Source: Saccharibacillus deserti
GTDB taxonomy: Bacteria > Bacillota > Bacilli > Paenibacillales > Paenibacillaceae
Assembly (NCBI RefSeq): GCF_013618475.1
Contig: NZ_JABJVN010000012.1
Location: forward strand, 1-64,000
Direction: 5' to 3'
DNA length: 64,000 bases
The notes beneath the pieces are model-generated. The model made no database searches. It was given only the letters and a program-made list of their open reading frames with translations, and was not told the origin of the DNA. Position numbers and translations under genes: made by a program. Numbering within the stretch: position 1 is the first letter of the stretch; each line of letters starts with the position of its first letter. Of this stretch, positions 42,513 through 52,702 are shown piece after piece.

Positions 42513-44864
42513 ATGAAGCAAAACCGAACGCATAAATTATGGTACAAGCAGCCTGCGGAACGTTGGGAAGAAGCTCTTCCCGCAGGCAACGGCCGATTGG
42601 GTGCGATGGTCTTCGGCGGAGACCGCCGCGAACGCTTGCAGCTGAACGAAGACACCCTCTGGTCGGGCTTTCCGCGGGACAAGGTCAACTACGATGCGCA
42701 GCGGTATCTGAAGCAGGCCAGAGAGTTGATTTTTGACGAAAAATACGGGGAAGCCGAGCAGCTGATCAATCAGCGGATGCTGGGATGGAATACGGAAGCC
42801 TACCAGCCGCTGGGCGATCTGTATATCGAACGGATCGGCGGCGGAGAAGCTTCGGATTATGAACGGGATCTGGATCTGGAGAACGGGATACTGACTACGG
42901 TATTTACGGCGGACAAGGTCCGGTACAAGCGCGAAGTATGGATCAGCGAACCGGATCAGGTCCTTGCGGTCGAGTTGACTGCCGATCTTGCGGGAGCCAT
43001 CGATATCGATGTATCGCTGGAAAGTCTGCTTCCTTATGAGGCAGCGGCGGCAGCGGATGGAAGGCTAACGATGAGAGGCATGGCGCCGAGCCATGTGGAA
43101 TCGAACTATTTCCGGGATCATCCGCAGGGCGTGCTGTTCGAAGAAGGACTCGGCATGCGGTTTGAAGCGCAGCTGAAACCTATGGTCTTCGGCGGGGAAG
43201 TTCGCGCGGTGTCCGGACGGATCGAGATTCGCGGAGCCGACCGGGTCGTTCTGCTGCTGGCGGCGGCGACCAACTTCGAAGCCTACGACAAGCTGCCCGA
43301 GAGCGGGAACCGCCGCCCCGGGCGTTTGTGCGAAGCCTGGCTCAACGCAGCGTCGGCTGTGGAGGCTTCGGTGCTGCGGGAGCGCCATATCCGCGATCAT
43401 GCGGCGCTGTTCGGTCGGGTAGAGCTGAACCTGGGCGGTGCGGAACGGGCGGAGCTGCCGACGGACGAACGTCTCGAGGCCTACAGGCAGGGGGCGGCCG
43501 ATCCGGCTTTGGAAGCTTTGTATTTCCATTATGGCCGCTATCTGCTGATGGGAAGCTCGCGTCCGGGAACGCAGCCTGCCAATCTGCAGGGCATCTGGAA
43601 CCATCAGATCGAACCGCCCTGGAACAGCAACTATACGTCGAACATCAATGTCCAGATGAACTACTGGCCGGTCGAGTCGGTCAATCTCGGCGAATGCCAT
43701 GCACCGATGCTGAAGATGATCGGAGAACTGGCCCAAACGGGCAAACGAACGGCGAATATCCATTACGGCGCACGGGGTTGGACGGCGCATCACAACGTCG
43801 ATCTCTGGCGGATGACCACGCCTTCCGGCGGAGAAGCCAGCTGGGCGTTCTGGCCGATGGGCGGTCTGTGGCTGACTTCGCATCTGTGGGAACATTATTT
43901 GTTCACGGGCGATGACAAGTTCCTGCGGGAAGAAGCCTATCCGATTCTGCGCGAAGCGGCGTTCTTCGCCGTGGATTGGCTCGTGGAAGGACCCGAAGGC
44001 ACACTGACGACCGCGCCCTCGACTTCGCCGGAGAACAAGTTCCGTACGGCGGACGGAGAGCCGTGCAGCACCGCGTTCGGCTCGGCCATGGACTTGACCC
44101 TGATTCGCGACGTACTGGAGCATGCCGTGGAGTCCGCCGGAATTCTGGGGTTTGCGGAATCCGAAGTGTCGGAATTCGCCGCGGCCTTGAAGCGTCTGCA
44201 GCCGCTGCGGATAGGCTCCGATGGACGTCTGCTGGAATGGGGAACCGAATTGGAAGAACATGAGCCGGGCCATCGTCATGTCTCGCATCTGTATGGCGTC
44301 TATCCGGGGCGTTCGATCAACCGGGAAGAATCGCCGGAACTGCTTGAAGCGGCCCGGTCGTCGCTTGCGGCCCGTATCGAAAGCGGAGGCGGCCACACGG
44401 GCTGGAGCTGCGCGTGGCTGATCAATTTGTATGCCCGCCTGCTGGACGGGGAAAGTGCCTATCGCTTCGTACACACGCTCCTGGCCCGCTCTACGCATCC
44501 CAATCTGTTCGACGACCACCCGCCGTTCCAGATCGACGGCAACTTTGGCGGAACGGCCGGCATCGCGGAGCTGCTGCTGCAGAGCCATCTGGGCGAGCTT
44601 CATCTGCTGCCGGCGCTGCCCGAAGCCTGGCCGGACGGCTCCGTACGCGGGCTGCGCGCACGCGGGGGCTTTACCGTCGCGCTGGAATGGCGCGGCGGCC
44701 GGATCCGGTCGGCCGAGATTGCGGCCGACCGCTCCACCGCGGTCCGACTGCGTACGGACCGCGCTTTCGAGGGCGCCCTGCCGGCTGCCGCGGGCGAGGC
44801 GGGGGCATTCGCCGGCGCTTTGACCTTTGCCGCCGGGCAGACCGTTCGCCTCGCCTTCGAGTAG
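42513..44864 (+). CDS. Glycoside hydrolase family 95 (alpha-fucosidase/galactosidase type)
   Basis: 783 residues, the usual GH95 length. N-terminal domain [28 protein letters not shown], then the alpha/alpha-barrel with [41 protein letters not shown] and [12 protein letters not shown]. No signal peptide, so it probably acts on imported oligosaccharides. Members hydrolyse alpha-L-fucosides, some alpha-L-galactosides. ATG 42513 with GGGGG upstream. The GC content rises strongly in the last 300 bases. Confidence 0.93.
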   Translation: MKQNRTHKLWYKQPAERWEEALPAGNGRLGAMVFGGDRRERLQLNEDTLWSGFPRDKVNYDAQRYLKQARELIFDEKYGEAEQLINQRMLGWNTEAYQPLGDLYIERIGGGEASDYERDLDLENGILTTVFTADKVRYKREVWISEPDQVLAVELTADLAGAIDIDVSLESLLPYEAAAAADGRLTMRGMAPSHVESNYFRDHPQGVLFEEGLGMRFEAQLKPMVFGGEVRAVSGRIEIRGADRVVLLLAAATNFEAYDKLPESGNRRPGRLCEAWLNAASAVEASVLRERHIRDHAALFGRVELNLGGAERAELPTDERLEAYRQGAADPALEALYFHYGRYLLMGSSRPGTQPANLQGIWNHQIEPPWNSNYTSNINVQMNYWPVESVNLGECHAPMLKMIGELAQTGKRTANIHYGARGWTAHHNVDLWRMTTPSGGEASWAFWPMGGLWLTSHLWEHYLFTGDDKFLREEAYPILREAAFFAVDWLVEGPEGTLTTAPSTSPENKFRTADGEPCSTAFGSAMDLTLIRDVLEHAVESAGILGFAESEVSEFAAALKRLQPLRIGSDGRLLEWGTELEEHEPGHRHVSHLYGVYPGRSINREESPELLEAARSSLAARIESGGGHTGWSCAWLINLYARLLDGESAYRFVHTLLARSTHPNLFDDHPPFQIDGNFGGTAGIAELLLQSHLGELHLLPALPEAWPDGSVRGLRARGGFTVALEWRGGRIRSAEIAADRSTAVRLRTDRAFEGALPAAAGEAGAFAGALTFAAGQTVRLAFE

Positions 44865-44980
44865 GCGAAGCGCCTTTGTCTGCGCGCTGAACGCCGCAGA
44901 CCTCTTTTCTTATCGCCTGACCGAGCCTAGCGGGTCAGGGTCAAGACCACTTACATTCAACTTATGGAGGAACGACAACG

Positions 44981-46330
44981 ATGACGATTTTTCAATTTCC
45001 GAACGGCTTCAAATGGGGAACGGCCACGGCCGCTTATCAAATCGAAGGAGCCGCACAAGAAGGCGGACGCGGTCCGTCTATCTGGGATACGTTCTCCCAT
45101 ACGCCTGGCCGGGTCTACAACGGCGATAACGGCGACGTCGCCTGCGACAGCTACCACCGCTACGAGGAAGATGTCGAGCTCATGAAAGAACTCGGTATCA
45201 ATACCTACCGTTTCTCGATCTCCTGGTCGCGGATTATTCCGGACGGCGACGGCGAGATCAACCGGGAAGGCCTGGACTATTACCACCGTTTCGTCGACAA
45301 GCTGCTGGAAGCGGGCATCGAGCCGTTCTGCACCCTTTACCATTGGGATCTGCCGCAGACGCTGCAGGACGTGGGAGGCTGGGAGAACCGGCGCACGATC
45401 GACGCTTTCGTCAAATACTCGGAAGTGATGTACCGCGAATTTTCCGGCAAGATCAAATCCTGGCTGACCTTCAACGAGCCTTGGTGCATCGCGTTCCTGT
45501 CCAACCTGATCGGCGTTCACGCGCCGGGCAAGCAGGATCTCCAGGTTGCTCTCAACGTGGCGCACAATCTGCTGGTGGCACACGGCAAATCCGTGTCCAA
45601 GTTCCGCGAGCTGGGTTCGGACGGCAAGATCGGGATCGCGCCGAACGTGGCCTGGGCCGTGCCGTATTCCAAAAGCGCGGAAGACCAGGGAGCCGCGGAC
45701 CGAAATATCCAGGTGTTCTCCGACTGGTTCCTCGACCCGATCTACAAAGGCAGCTATCCGAAGCCGCTGTACGATTGGTTCGAGCAGTCCGGCCATGTGC
45801 CGCCGATCGAAGAAGGCGACATGGAAGCCATTGCGCAGCCTATCGACCATATCGGGATCAACTATTATGCGATGAGCGTCAACCGGTTCAAACCGGACGG
45901 CGGCTACTTGCAGATGGAAGAGGTAGACATGGGCTTGATCAAGACCGATATCGGCTGGCCGGTCGAGTCGAGAGGCCTGTACGAAGTCATTCATTATCTG
46001 CAAAAATACGGCAACATCGATATCTACATCACGGAGAACGGGGCCTGCATCAACGACGATATCGTCAACGGCAAAATCAACGATACGCGCCGGATCTCCT
46101 ATCTGCAGCAGCATATTGCCCAGGTACACCGCGTCATTACGGACGGCATCAACCTCAAAGGATATATGGCCTGGTCGCTGATGGACAATTTCGAGTGGGC
46201 GGAAGGCTACCGGATGCGTTTCGGACTCGTGCACGTGGATTACCGTTCGCTGAAGCGGACACCGAAAGAAAGCTTCTACTGGTATCAAAACGTCGTGAAA
46301 AACAACTGGCTTGAGACTCGCAGAGACTAG
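44981..46330 (+). CDS. Glycoside hydrolase family 1 beta-glucosidase
   Basis: 449 residues. Starts FPNGFKWGTATAAYQIEGA; acid/base Glu166 in TFNEPW, nucleophile Glu near 354 in YITENGA. No signal peptide and no phospho-sugar signature I can recognise, so it is likely a cytosolic beta-glucosidase or beta-galactosidase. GGAGG precedes the ATG. 116 bases after the GH95 gene, so possibly one transcript; a strong terminator follows. Confidence 0.94.
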   Translation: MTIFQFPNGFKWGTATAAYQIEGAAQEGGRGPSIWDTFSHTPGRVYNGDNGDVACDSYHRYEEDVELMKELGINTYRFSISWSRIIPDGDGEINREGLDYYHRFVDKLLEAGIEPFCTLYHWDLPQTLQDVGGWENRRTIDAFVKYSEVMYREFSGKIKSWLTFNEPWCIAFLSNLIGVHAPGKQDLQVALNVAHNLLVAHGKSVSKFRELGSDGKIGIAPNVAWAVPYSKSAEDQGAADRNIQVFSDWFLDPIYKGSYPKPLYDWFEQSGHVPPIEEGDMEAIAQPIDHIGINYYAMSVNRFKPDGGYLQMEEVDMGLIKTDIGWPVESRGLYEVIHYLQKYGNIDIYITENGACINDDIVNGKINDTRRISYLQQHIAQVHRVITDGINLKGYMAWSLMDNFEWAEGYRMRFGLVHVDYRSLKRTPKESFYWYQNVVKNNWLETRRD

Positions 46331-46341
46331 GAGAGCAGCCC

Positions 46342-46369
46342 AAAAGACGCGGATTCCCGCGTCTTTTTT
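46342..46369 (+). terminator. Terminator of the GH1 gene
   Basis: AAAAGACGCGG, loop ATTC, CCGCGTCTTTTTT. Confidence 0.93.
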
Positions 46370-46486
46370 GTGTTTTTCGGGAGCATGAAAGGTTTAACAC
46401 GCTGGACAAGAGTCCGGCGGAATCCGATATTTCTATACGGATCCAAGAAAGCGAAGCAGCCAACCGAATATAAAAAGCAAAATAAG

Positions 46487-46502
46487 TGTGAGAAATGTCA
46501 CA
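46487..46502. promoter_or_regulatory. FNR/CRP- or Rex-type box
   Basis: TGTGAGAAATGTCACA, an exact TGTGA-N6-TCACA. This core is shared by Bacillus Fnr and Rex sites; the outer bases (G and G) do not meet the full Rex consensus. It lies 510 bases before qoxA. Confidence 0.55.
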
Positions 46503-46870
46503 GAAATGTCGAAGAGAACGCTATCATCTTGATGCATTCGCAGCGCGGGAGGTCGATAATAGGAGAAAGACGCAAAGGAGGCGGCATCCAGATCAGACAA
46601 AATGCGCAGATGAAGCACAGGAGGCTTACGGCGGGCAAGAAAGATGTTTAGGATGAGTGCCGAAGATGTTATAAGGCTATAGAAGCCTATATAAAGGAAG
46701 AGAAAATTTAAATTTGAAATAAAGTGAGGTGGGAGAAGAACAATAGCCGGTTATGGAAGGGAAGCGGATAGGAAAAGAGCCTATTGAGATCTTTTTTAGG
46801 GCCTCCAAAAGGGGTTGACCTTGAATTAAGTGTTTTTCAAGACCCTACATCACGGTTTCTCGCCAATAGT

Positions 46871-46899
46871 TTGACATCTTTGTTAACAAAGTCAAAACT
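46871..46899 (+). promoter_or_regulatory. Possible qox promoter with palindrome in spacer
   Basis: TTGACA (46871-46876), 17 bases, AAAACT (46894-46899, a poor -10). The spacer contains the perfect 14-bp palindrome CTTTGTTAACAAAG (46878-46891). An operator is likely even if the promoter is not exact. Confidence 0.4.
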
Positions 46900-47012
46900 T
46901 TTCGAAAAAGCTGTTCATTTCTGGTATCTTTAAGTGTAGAATCAAAGTTGCGTTTTAATGTATGAAATGCTTGTCGAATTTATTGAGCGTTCAGCAAAGA
47001 GAGGGGATCCAC

Positions 47013-47987
47013 ATGGGCAAAAAACGAAGATCGCTCGTTCGCGCAGCTTTCTCGGCCGTCATGCTCGTTATGACGATGCTGCTGCTCTCGGGATGCGCGG
47101 ACTATATGGTCCTCGATCCGAAGGGACCGATCGCCGCAAAGCAGTTGGACCTGATGATTATCACCGTTATTTTGTGCGCGATTATTATCGTGCCGGTGCT
47201 TGTCATTACGTTCGTCATTGTTTGGCGCTATCGGGCCAGCAACAAGAAAGCCGACTACAAGCCGGAATGGGCACACAGCAACCTGCTGGAGACGATCTGG
47301 TGGGGAATTCCGATTGTCATCATTATCGTCCTCGCTATCATCACCGTGCGTTATACGCATGAACTCGAACCGGCCAAAGCCCTTGCAAGCGACAAGGAAG
47401 AAGTGACGATTCAGGTCGTGTCGCTGAACTGGAAATGGCTCTTCCTGTATCCGGAAGAAGGGATTGCGACGCTTAACACGATCACGATTCCGGAAGATCG
47501 TCCGGTACGTTTCGAACTGACGGCCGATTCGCCGATGAACTCGTTCTGGATTCCGGAATTGGGCGGACAGATCTATGCGATGTCCGGTATGTCCATGGCG
47601 CTGCATCTGCAGGCCGACGAGCCGGGAACCTACTTCGGTACGGCCGCGAACTTCACCGGCGAACACTTCGAGAACATGACATTCGACGTTCATGCCACGA
47701 GTGATGCCGACTACGAAAAGTGGATCGCCGAAGCGAAAGCGTCGCCGAACACGATCACGAAAGAATCGTACGAAGAAATGTCCAAGCCTACGGAATCGGA
47801 AGAACCGACCTTGTACTCTTCGTTCCCTGAAGGCATTTACGAAAGTATCGTGACCAAGTACATGCACGAAGGTGCCGAGCTTCATCAGCACGGAAGCGCA
47901 GCTGAAGGCGAAGCGGAAGGTACGGCATCGGCGGATTCACAAGCGAACTCGGAAGAACACGATTCTTCTTCGCACAAAGGCCACTAA
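47013..47987 (+). CDS. qoxA: Quinol oxidase subunit II
   Basis: 324 residues, lipoprotein signal (LLLSGC near residue 27) and two membrane helices, then the outer cupredoxin domain. The CuA ligands of cytochrome c oxidases are absent from the NFTGEHFENMTFDVHA region, marking it as a quinol oxidase. The C-terminal 40 residues are Ala/Glu/His-rich. GAGGGG and ATG 47013. First gene of qoxABCD. Confidence 0.92.
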   Translation: MGKKRRSLVRAAFSAVMLVMTMLLLSGCADYMVLDPKGPIAAKQLDLMIITVILCAIIIVPVLVITFVIVWRYRASNKKADYKPEWAHSNLLETIWWGIPIVIIIVLAIITVRYTHELEPAKALASDKEEVTIQVVSLNWKWLFLYPEEGIATLNTITIPEDRPVRFELTADSPMNSFWIPELGGQIYAMSGMSMALHLQADEPGTYFGTAANFTGEHFENMTFDVHATSDADYEKWIAEAKASPNTITKESYEEMSKPTESEEPTLYSSFPEGIYESIVTKYMHEGAELHQHGSAAEGEAEGTASADSQANSEEHDSSSHKGH

Positions 47988-48048
47988 GATCCGGTTCTAG
48001 ACCGGATCGGCTGATCCGAACAATCAATGCAACGAAAGGAGCTCCCTA

Positions 48049-50022
48049 ATGCTCGAGAAAATCAAAGAGTTCGCATCCGAGTTTTTTGTAACGGGCGACC
48101 CGCTCATCTACGGCGCGGACGCATCTATCGTTCTGGCGACGCTCGGGATCGTATTCGTACTGACGTACTTCAAAAAATGGGGCTGGCTCTGGAAAGACTG
48201 GCTTACGACCGTCGACCATAAAAAGATCGGGATTATGTATATCCTGGCCGCGATCGTCATGCTGTTCCGCGGCGGCGTCGATGCCGTTATGATGCGAACC
48301 CAGTTGGCTTTCCCGGATCTGAACTTCCTGGAAGCCGACCACTATAACCAAATCTTTACGACGCACGGCGTTGTCATGATCTTCTTCATGGCCATGCCGC
48401 TGATGTTCGGTCTGTTTAATATCGTGGTGCCGCTGCAGATCGGCGCGCGCGACGTCGCTTTTCCTTTCCTGAACTCGCTAAGCTTCTGGCTGTTCTTCGC
48501 CGGCGCGATGCTGTTCAACCTGTCGTTCGTTATCGGCGGTTCGCCCGATTCCGGCTGGCTCGCCTATCCGCCGCTCTCCGGTGCGCAGTTTAACCCGGGC
48601 GTCGGACAGAACTTCTATATCTGGGGGATTCAGATCTCCGGTATCGGCTCGCTCGCGTCCGGTATCAACTTTATCGTTACGATTCTCAAGATGCGCGCTC
48701 CGGGCATGACGATGATGAAAATGCCGATGTTCACCTGGTCGGTATTCGCCGCTTCGACGACGATCATCTTCGCTTTCCCGATCCTCACCATCACCATGCT
48801 GCTGCTGTTTATGGACCGCTTCTTCGGCGCCCATTTCTTCACGCTTGACGGCGGCGGCAACCCGATGATGTATATCAACCTCATCTGGATGTGGGGTCAC
48901 CCGGAAGTGTATATCGTCGTTCTGCCGGCTTTCGGCGTCTTCTCCGAAACGGTTGCGACCTTCGCGAGAAAGCGGCTGTTCGGTTACGTGTCGATGGTAT
49001 TCGCCATGGTGATCATCAGTATCATTTCGTTCTTCACCTGGGCCCACCACTTCTTCACCATGGGCTCCGGCGCAAACGTCAATTCCTTCTTCGCGGTTTC
49101 GACGATGATTATCGCGATTCCTACCGGGGTCAAGATATTCAACTGGCTGTTTACCATGTACAAGGGCAGGATCAGCTTCCCGACTCCGATGATGTGGACG
49201 ATCGCGTTCATACCGGCATTCGTTGTCGGCGGGATGACGGGGGTTATGCTGTCGGTTGCACCGGCGGACTTCCAGTTCCACAACAGTTACTTCCTGATTG
49301 CCCACTTCCACCAAGTACTGATCGGCGGCGTGGTATTCGGTTACTTCGCGGGCCTGTACTACTGGTGGCCGAAGATGTTCGGCTTCAAGCTGAACGAGTA
49401 CCTCGGCAAATGGGCATTCTGGTTCTGGAACATCGGTTTCTACGTCTGCTTTATGCCGCAGTACCTCGTCGGTCTCGACGGGATGACCCGGCGGATCAGC
49501 GTATTCAAAGACCCGGACTGGCAGGGGCTCAACGTTCTTTCGACGATGGGCGCTTACCTGATGGGTATCGCTTTCCTGTTCCAGGTCGCTCAGATCGTCT
49601 ACAGCATCTTCCGTCACGAGAAAGACACGACGGGCGATATCTGGGATGCTCGTACGCTTGAGTTTTCGATTCCTTCCCCGGCGCCGGAATACAACTTCGC
49701 GGTCATTCCGCAGGTTCACAGCCGCGACGAGTGGTGGGAAGAGAAAGAACGCCGTGCGAGAGGCGAGAAGCCTTGGGATCTCGGACCGATCGAACCGATT
49801 CATATGCCGAAGAATTCGGCAATCGGGCCGATCATGGGAGCCTTCTGGTTTGTTGCCGGTTTCGGTCTCGTCTTCCACTGGCTGTGGATGGCCATTCCTG
49901 GCCTGCTGGGCGTATTCATCTGTATGTACGCTCGTTCCTTCAGCGCCCACAAAGCGGAATACTATATTCCGGTTGACGAAATTGAACGAACTGAAGCTAA
50001 GTTAAGAGGGGGCGCGGTATAA
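48049..50022 (+). CDS. qoxB: Quinol oxidase subunit I (haem-copper catalytic subunit)
   Basis: 657 residues, about 14-15 helices. Haem and copper ligands visible: His in TTHGVVM, His and cross-linked Tyr in WGHPEVY, the pair in WAHHFFTMG, and HFH in IAHFHQVLIGG. Reduces oxygen with electrons from menaquinol and pumps protons. AAAGGAG upstream. Its last base is the first base of qoxC. Confidence 0.96.
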   Translation: MLEKIKEFASEFFVTGDPLIYGADASIVLATLGIVFVLTYFKKWGWLWKDWLTTVDHKKIGIMYILAAIVMLFRGGVDAVMMRTQLAFPDLNFLEADHYNQIFTTHGVVMIFFMAMPLMFGLFNIVVPLQIGARDVAFPFLNSLSFWLFFAGAMLFNLSFVIGGSPDSGWLAYPPLSGAQFNPGVGQNFYIWGIQISGIGSLASGINFIVTILKMRAPGMTMMKMPMFTWSVFAASTTIIFAFPILTITMLLLFMDRFFGAHFFTLDGGGNPMMYINLIWMWGHPEVYIVVLPAFGVFSETVATFARKRLFGYVSMVFAMVIISIISFFTWAHHFFTMGSGANVNSFFAVSTMIIAIPTGVKIFNWLFTMYKGRISFPTPMMWTIAFIPAFVVGGMTGVMLSVAPADFQFHNSYFLIAHFHQVLIGGVVFGYFAGLYYWWPKMFGFKLNEYLGKWAFWFWNIGFYVCFMPQYLVGLDGMTRRISVFKDPDWQGLNVLSTMGAYLMGIAFLFQVAQIVYSIFRHEKDTTGDIWDARTLEFSIPSPAPEYNFAVIPQVHSRDEWWEEKERRARGEKPWDLGPIEPIHMPKNSAIGPIMGAFWFVAGFGLVFHWLWMAIPGLLGVFICMYARSFSAHKAEYYIPVDEIERTEAKLRGGAV

Positions 50023-50636
50023 TGGCACAGTCTCCGGCACACGGCACGGATCATCACCATCACGCTGCGGGTCATCATGATCCGCAGGATATCAAACTGC
50101 TCGGTTTCTGGATATTCCTCGTAACCGACGTTATCTTGTTCGCAACGCTGTTTGCGACATTCATCGTTCTTCGCGGCGGTACGGACGGCGGTCCGACCGG
50201 CGCGGAACTGCTGGAGATTAACGGGATCATCATTTCGACATTCCTGCTCCTGACCAGTAGTTTTACAAGCGGCGTGGCCGTATTGGCCATGCATCAGCAC
50301 AAAATCAAGCAGATGATTATCTGGCTTGTGATTACCGGATTACTCGGGGCAGGCTTCCTGTACCTCGAAGTCAACGAGTTCCTGCATTTGATCCATGAAG
50401 GCGCGACGCTGCAAACCAGCGCGTTCTGGTCGGCATTCTTCACGCTCGTCGGCACGCACGGTGTGCACGTTACCGTGGGTATCGGTTGGATGATCGCGAT
50501 CATCATTCAGATCGTTCGCCGCGGTCTGACCGACGATACCAAAGGCAAAGTTACGGTATTCAGCTTGTACTGGCACTTCTTGGACGCGGTCTGGATCTTC
50601 CTGCTCTCGATCGTGTACCTGATGGAGGTGATGTAA
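50022..50636 (+). CDS. qoxC: Quinol oxidase subunit III
   Basis: 204 residues, five helices, with a His-rich N terminus (GTDHHHHAAGHHDPQ) that could bind metal. Conserved GTHGVHVTVGIGWM. The start overlaps the qoxB stop (TAATG). Confidence 0.94.
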   Translation: MAQSPAHGTDHHHHAAGHHDPQDIKLLGFWIFLVTDVILFATLFATFIVLRGGTDGGPTGAELLEINGIIISTFLLLTSSFTSGVAVLAMHQHKIKQMIIWLVITGLLGAGFLYLEVNEFLHLIHEGATLQTSAFWSAFFTLVGTHGVHVTVGIGWMIAIIIQIVRRGLTDDTKGKVTVFSLYWHFLDAVWIFLLSIVYLMEVM

Positions 50637-50637
50637 G

Positions 50638-50982
50638 ATGGCGGATCACAACAACACGCATAACAGCCACGGTGGGGATCGTCACGAGCACGGTTCGCTC
50701 AAATCCTACATCATCGGTTATATCATTTCGATCGTTCTGACGATCATTCCGCTCGTTGTCGTCCTGAACGACATGATGGGCCGTACGGCGACCCTCGCGG
50801 TTATCATGGTAACGGCAACCCTGCAGTTTCTGGTTCAGCTGATCTTCTTCATGCACATTCGCGACGGAGAGCAGCCTCGTTGGAACCTGATCACGTTGAT
50901 TTTCGGGGTTCTGATTCTGCTGACGATCGTAGTCGGCTCGATCTGGATCATGGGCAACAACTCGATCGGCATGAAAATGTAG
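50638..50982 (+). CDS. qoxD: Quinol oxidase subunit IV
   Basis: 114 residues, three helices (SYIIGYIISIVLTIIPLVVVL, LAVIMVTATLQFLVQLIFFMH, NLITLIFGVLILLTIVVGSI). An assembly and stability subunit. GGAGGTGATG lies at the end of qoxC, one base between the genes. Confidence 0.94.
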   Translation: MADHNNTHNSHGGDRHEHGSLKSYIIGYIISIVLTIIPLVVVLNDMMGRTATLAVIMVTATLQFLVQLIFFMHIRDGEQPRWNLITLIFGVLILLTIVVGSIWIMGNNSIGMKM

Positions 50983-50994
50983 ACAGGAAATTTG

Positions 50995-51027
50995 AAAAAG
51001 AGTCCGCTTCGGCGGACTCTTTTTTTG
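50995..51027. terminator. Terminator between qoxD and the GH43 gene
   Basis: AAAAAGAGTCCGC, loop TTCG, GCGGACTCTTTTTTT. A-rich on the left and T-rich on the right, so it can serve both convergent genes. Confidence 0.93.
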
Positions 51028-51028
51028 T

Positions 51029-52531
51029 TTATACATATTCGCATATAAATTGGGTAAATTCCGCCGATACGTCTTGGCCTACCGCATACAAGCCGATCAG
51101 GACTCCGGTGAAACCGCCCGCGACCTCCGACGAGAGATAGCGGGTCTGAGCCGTGCCCAGCGGGATTTCCCGGCCGTCTTCGACAAGGAAGAAATGATAG
51201 CGTTCGTGCCCGGAGCGGATCAGCAGCCGAACGGCTCCTTCGCGGCCCAGCTTGATCTCTTGTTCGACGGACTTGACGTCGCCGATATTCAGGCGCTTGA
51301 TGACGGATCTGCTGCCGTCGGCGCCGCTGCGGATAGCCAGGTCGTAGTGATGGTTCTCGTCCATATAGAGGGTGATCCCGGCTTCGCCTTCCTCACGGGC
51401 GGACAGAAGAACTTCGCAGGCGATCGTCGCATCGAAGTCTTTTTGCCGCAAAGCGATAAAGGTCGGCGAAGCCGGCTCATCCAAAGCGACGTCCGTGCCG
51501 TGCAGCAGCAGCCGATCGTTTTGCAACTTATAATTAGACTTTTCCGGATGCCTCAGATAACACCAGTCCAGCGCCCAATCCGTATTTTCGAACGTATCGA
51601 GCTTCTTCCCCCGCTGGCGTACCGTTTCGGGGATCCGGTCGGTCGTGAACAGGGTCAGCGTCAATCCGTCGTGTCCCGCGGTAAACCAGCCGTCTTCGCC
51701 GAACGTAACCGGAGTGAGAAAGACCTCGCGTCCCAGATGATGATAAGTCAGCCAGCGGCCGATCTGCCGGAAACCCAGGTGCAGCATCCACCAATGGCCG
51801 TTCCCGTCCTGCACCAAATCGCCGTGTCCGACGCCCTGAAGTTCGTAGCCGCCCAAATTGCGATTGGTGAGCACGGGATTGTGCGGGTACGCTTCGAACG
51901 GGCCGGACAGCCGATCGCCCCGGGCGTACACGACCATATGTCCGTATTCCGTTCCGCCTTCGGCGGCCATCAGATAATAGCGTCCGTCGATTTTGTACAG
52001 ATGCGGGCTTTCCAGGTAACGTCCGCCCGTTCCCTGCCAGATCGAACGGCTCGGCGAACGTTTGGCTCCCGTGGAGATATTGATCTCGCACTGTACCACG
52101 CCGCCGATTCCGTCGTCGCCCGTTCCGTTGCTCATAAAAAATGCTTTTCCATCTTCAAAGTACAGGTCCGGATCGATGCCGCCCTGGTCGACGTAGACGG
52201 GTTCGGACCATTCGCTGTAAATATCGTCGGTCCAGACATAGAAGTTCTGACGCGTCGTATCATTGGTGGTGGTCATGTAGAATCGTCCCGCATGATACCG
52301 GATCGTCGGAGCGAATACGCCGCCGGAACTGTTGACGCCGCCGAGCTGCACCTGGCTCTCCCGGGTGAGACAGTGACCGATCTGCGTCCAGTTGATCAAA
52401 TCTTGGCTCTCGAACAGCGGAACGCCGGGGAAATACTGAAACGAACTGCATACGAGATAATAGGTATCTTCGACCTTGCATACGCTGGGATCGGGGTAAA
52501 AGCCTTTGATGACCGGATTGCTGTATTTCAT
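51029..52531 (-). CDS. Glycoside hydrolase family 43 (xylosidase/arabinofuranosidase)
   Basis: 500 residues. Five-bladed propeller with NPVIKGFYPDPSVC (base Asp14), GGIDPDLYFEDGKAFF (Asp) and acid Glu in RYLESPHLYK, followed by a C-terminal beta-sandwich (about residues 320-500, ALRQKDFDATIACEVLLS). This two-domain form is typical of beta-xylosidase/arabinofuranosidases. No signal peptide, so it is intracellular. AAAGGAG precedes ATG 52531. Divergent from the ArsR-type regulator. Confidence 0.93.
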   Translation of the reverse strand: MKYSNPVIKGFYPDPSVCKVEDTYYLVCSSFQYFPGVPLFESQDLINWTQIGHCLTRESQVQLGGVNSSGGVFAPTIRYHAGRFYMTTTNDTTRQNFYVWTDDIYSEWSEPVYVDQGGIDPDLYFEDGKAFFMSNGTGDDGIGGVVQCEINISTGAKRSPSRSIWQGTGGRYLESPHLYKIDGRYYLMAAEGGTEYGHMVVYARGDRLSGPFEAYPHNPVLTNRNLGGYELQGVGHGDLVQDGNGHWWMLHLGFRQIGRWLTYHHLGREVFLTPVTFGEDGWFTAGHDGLTLTLFTTDRIPETVRQRGKKLDTFENTDWALDWCYLRHPEKSNYKLQNDRLLLHGTDVALDEPASPTFIALRQKDFDATIACEVLLSAREEGEAGITLYMDENHHYDLAIRSGADGSRSVIKRLNIGDVKSVEQEIKLGREGAVRLLIRSGHERYHFFLVEDGREIPLGTAQTRYLSSEVAGGFTGVLIGLYAVGQDVSAEFTQFICEYV

Positions 52532-52702
52532 AGGAGGCTCCTTTGCTGAATTCGCTTTTTTGTGAATCGGCTAACTTATTGAATCTAAGCAAATTAAACA
52601 TGATCCGCACGATCTTTACAATATGATAAAGTGAAAAAGAGAATCGAAATCCGTTGAATGAATATGAAGGTGATTTCAAGTTCCGATGGAGGGAGACGGC
52701 GT

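Larger units (their letters stand above)
46370..47012. other. 643-base AT-rich gap before qoxA
   Basis: No gene I can support; a 93-codon frame (46370-46651) lacks a ribosome site and resembles nothing. The stretch is clearly richer in AT than its surroundings. It holds an FNR/Rex-type box and a 14-bp palindrome, listed separately, and probably the regulatory region of the quinol oxidase operon. Confidence 0.6.

Noticed and set aside
46370-46651. 93-codon frame with CEKCH
   Set aside because: No ribosome site, starts inside the terminator tail, atypical composition, no recognisable family.
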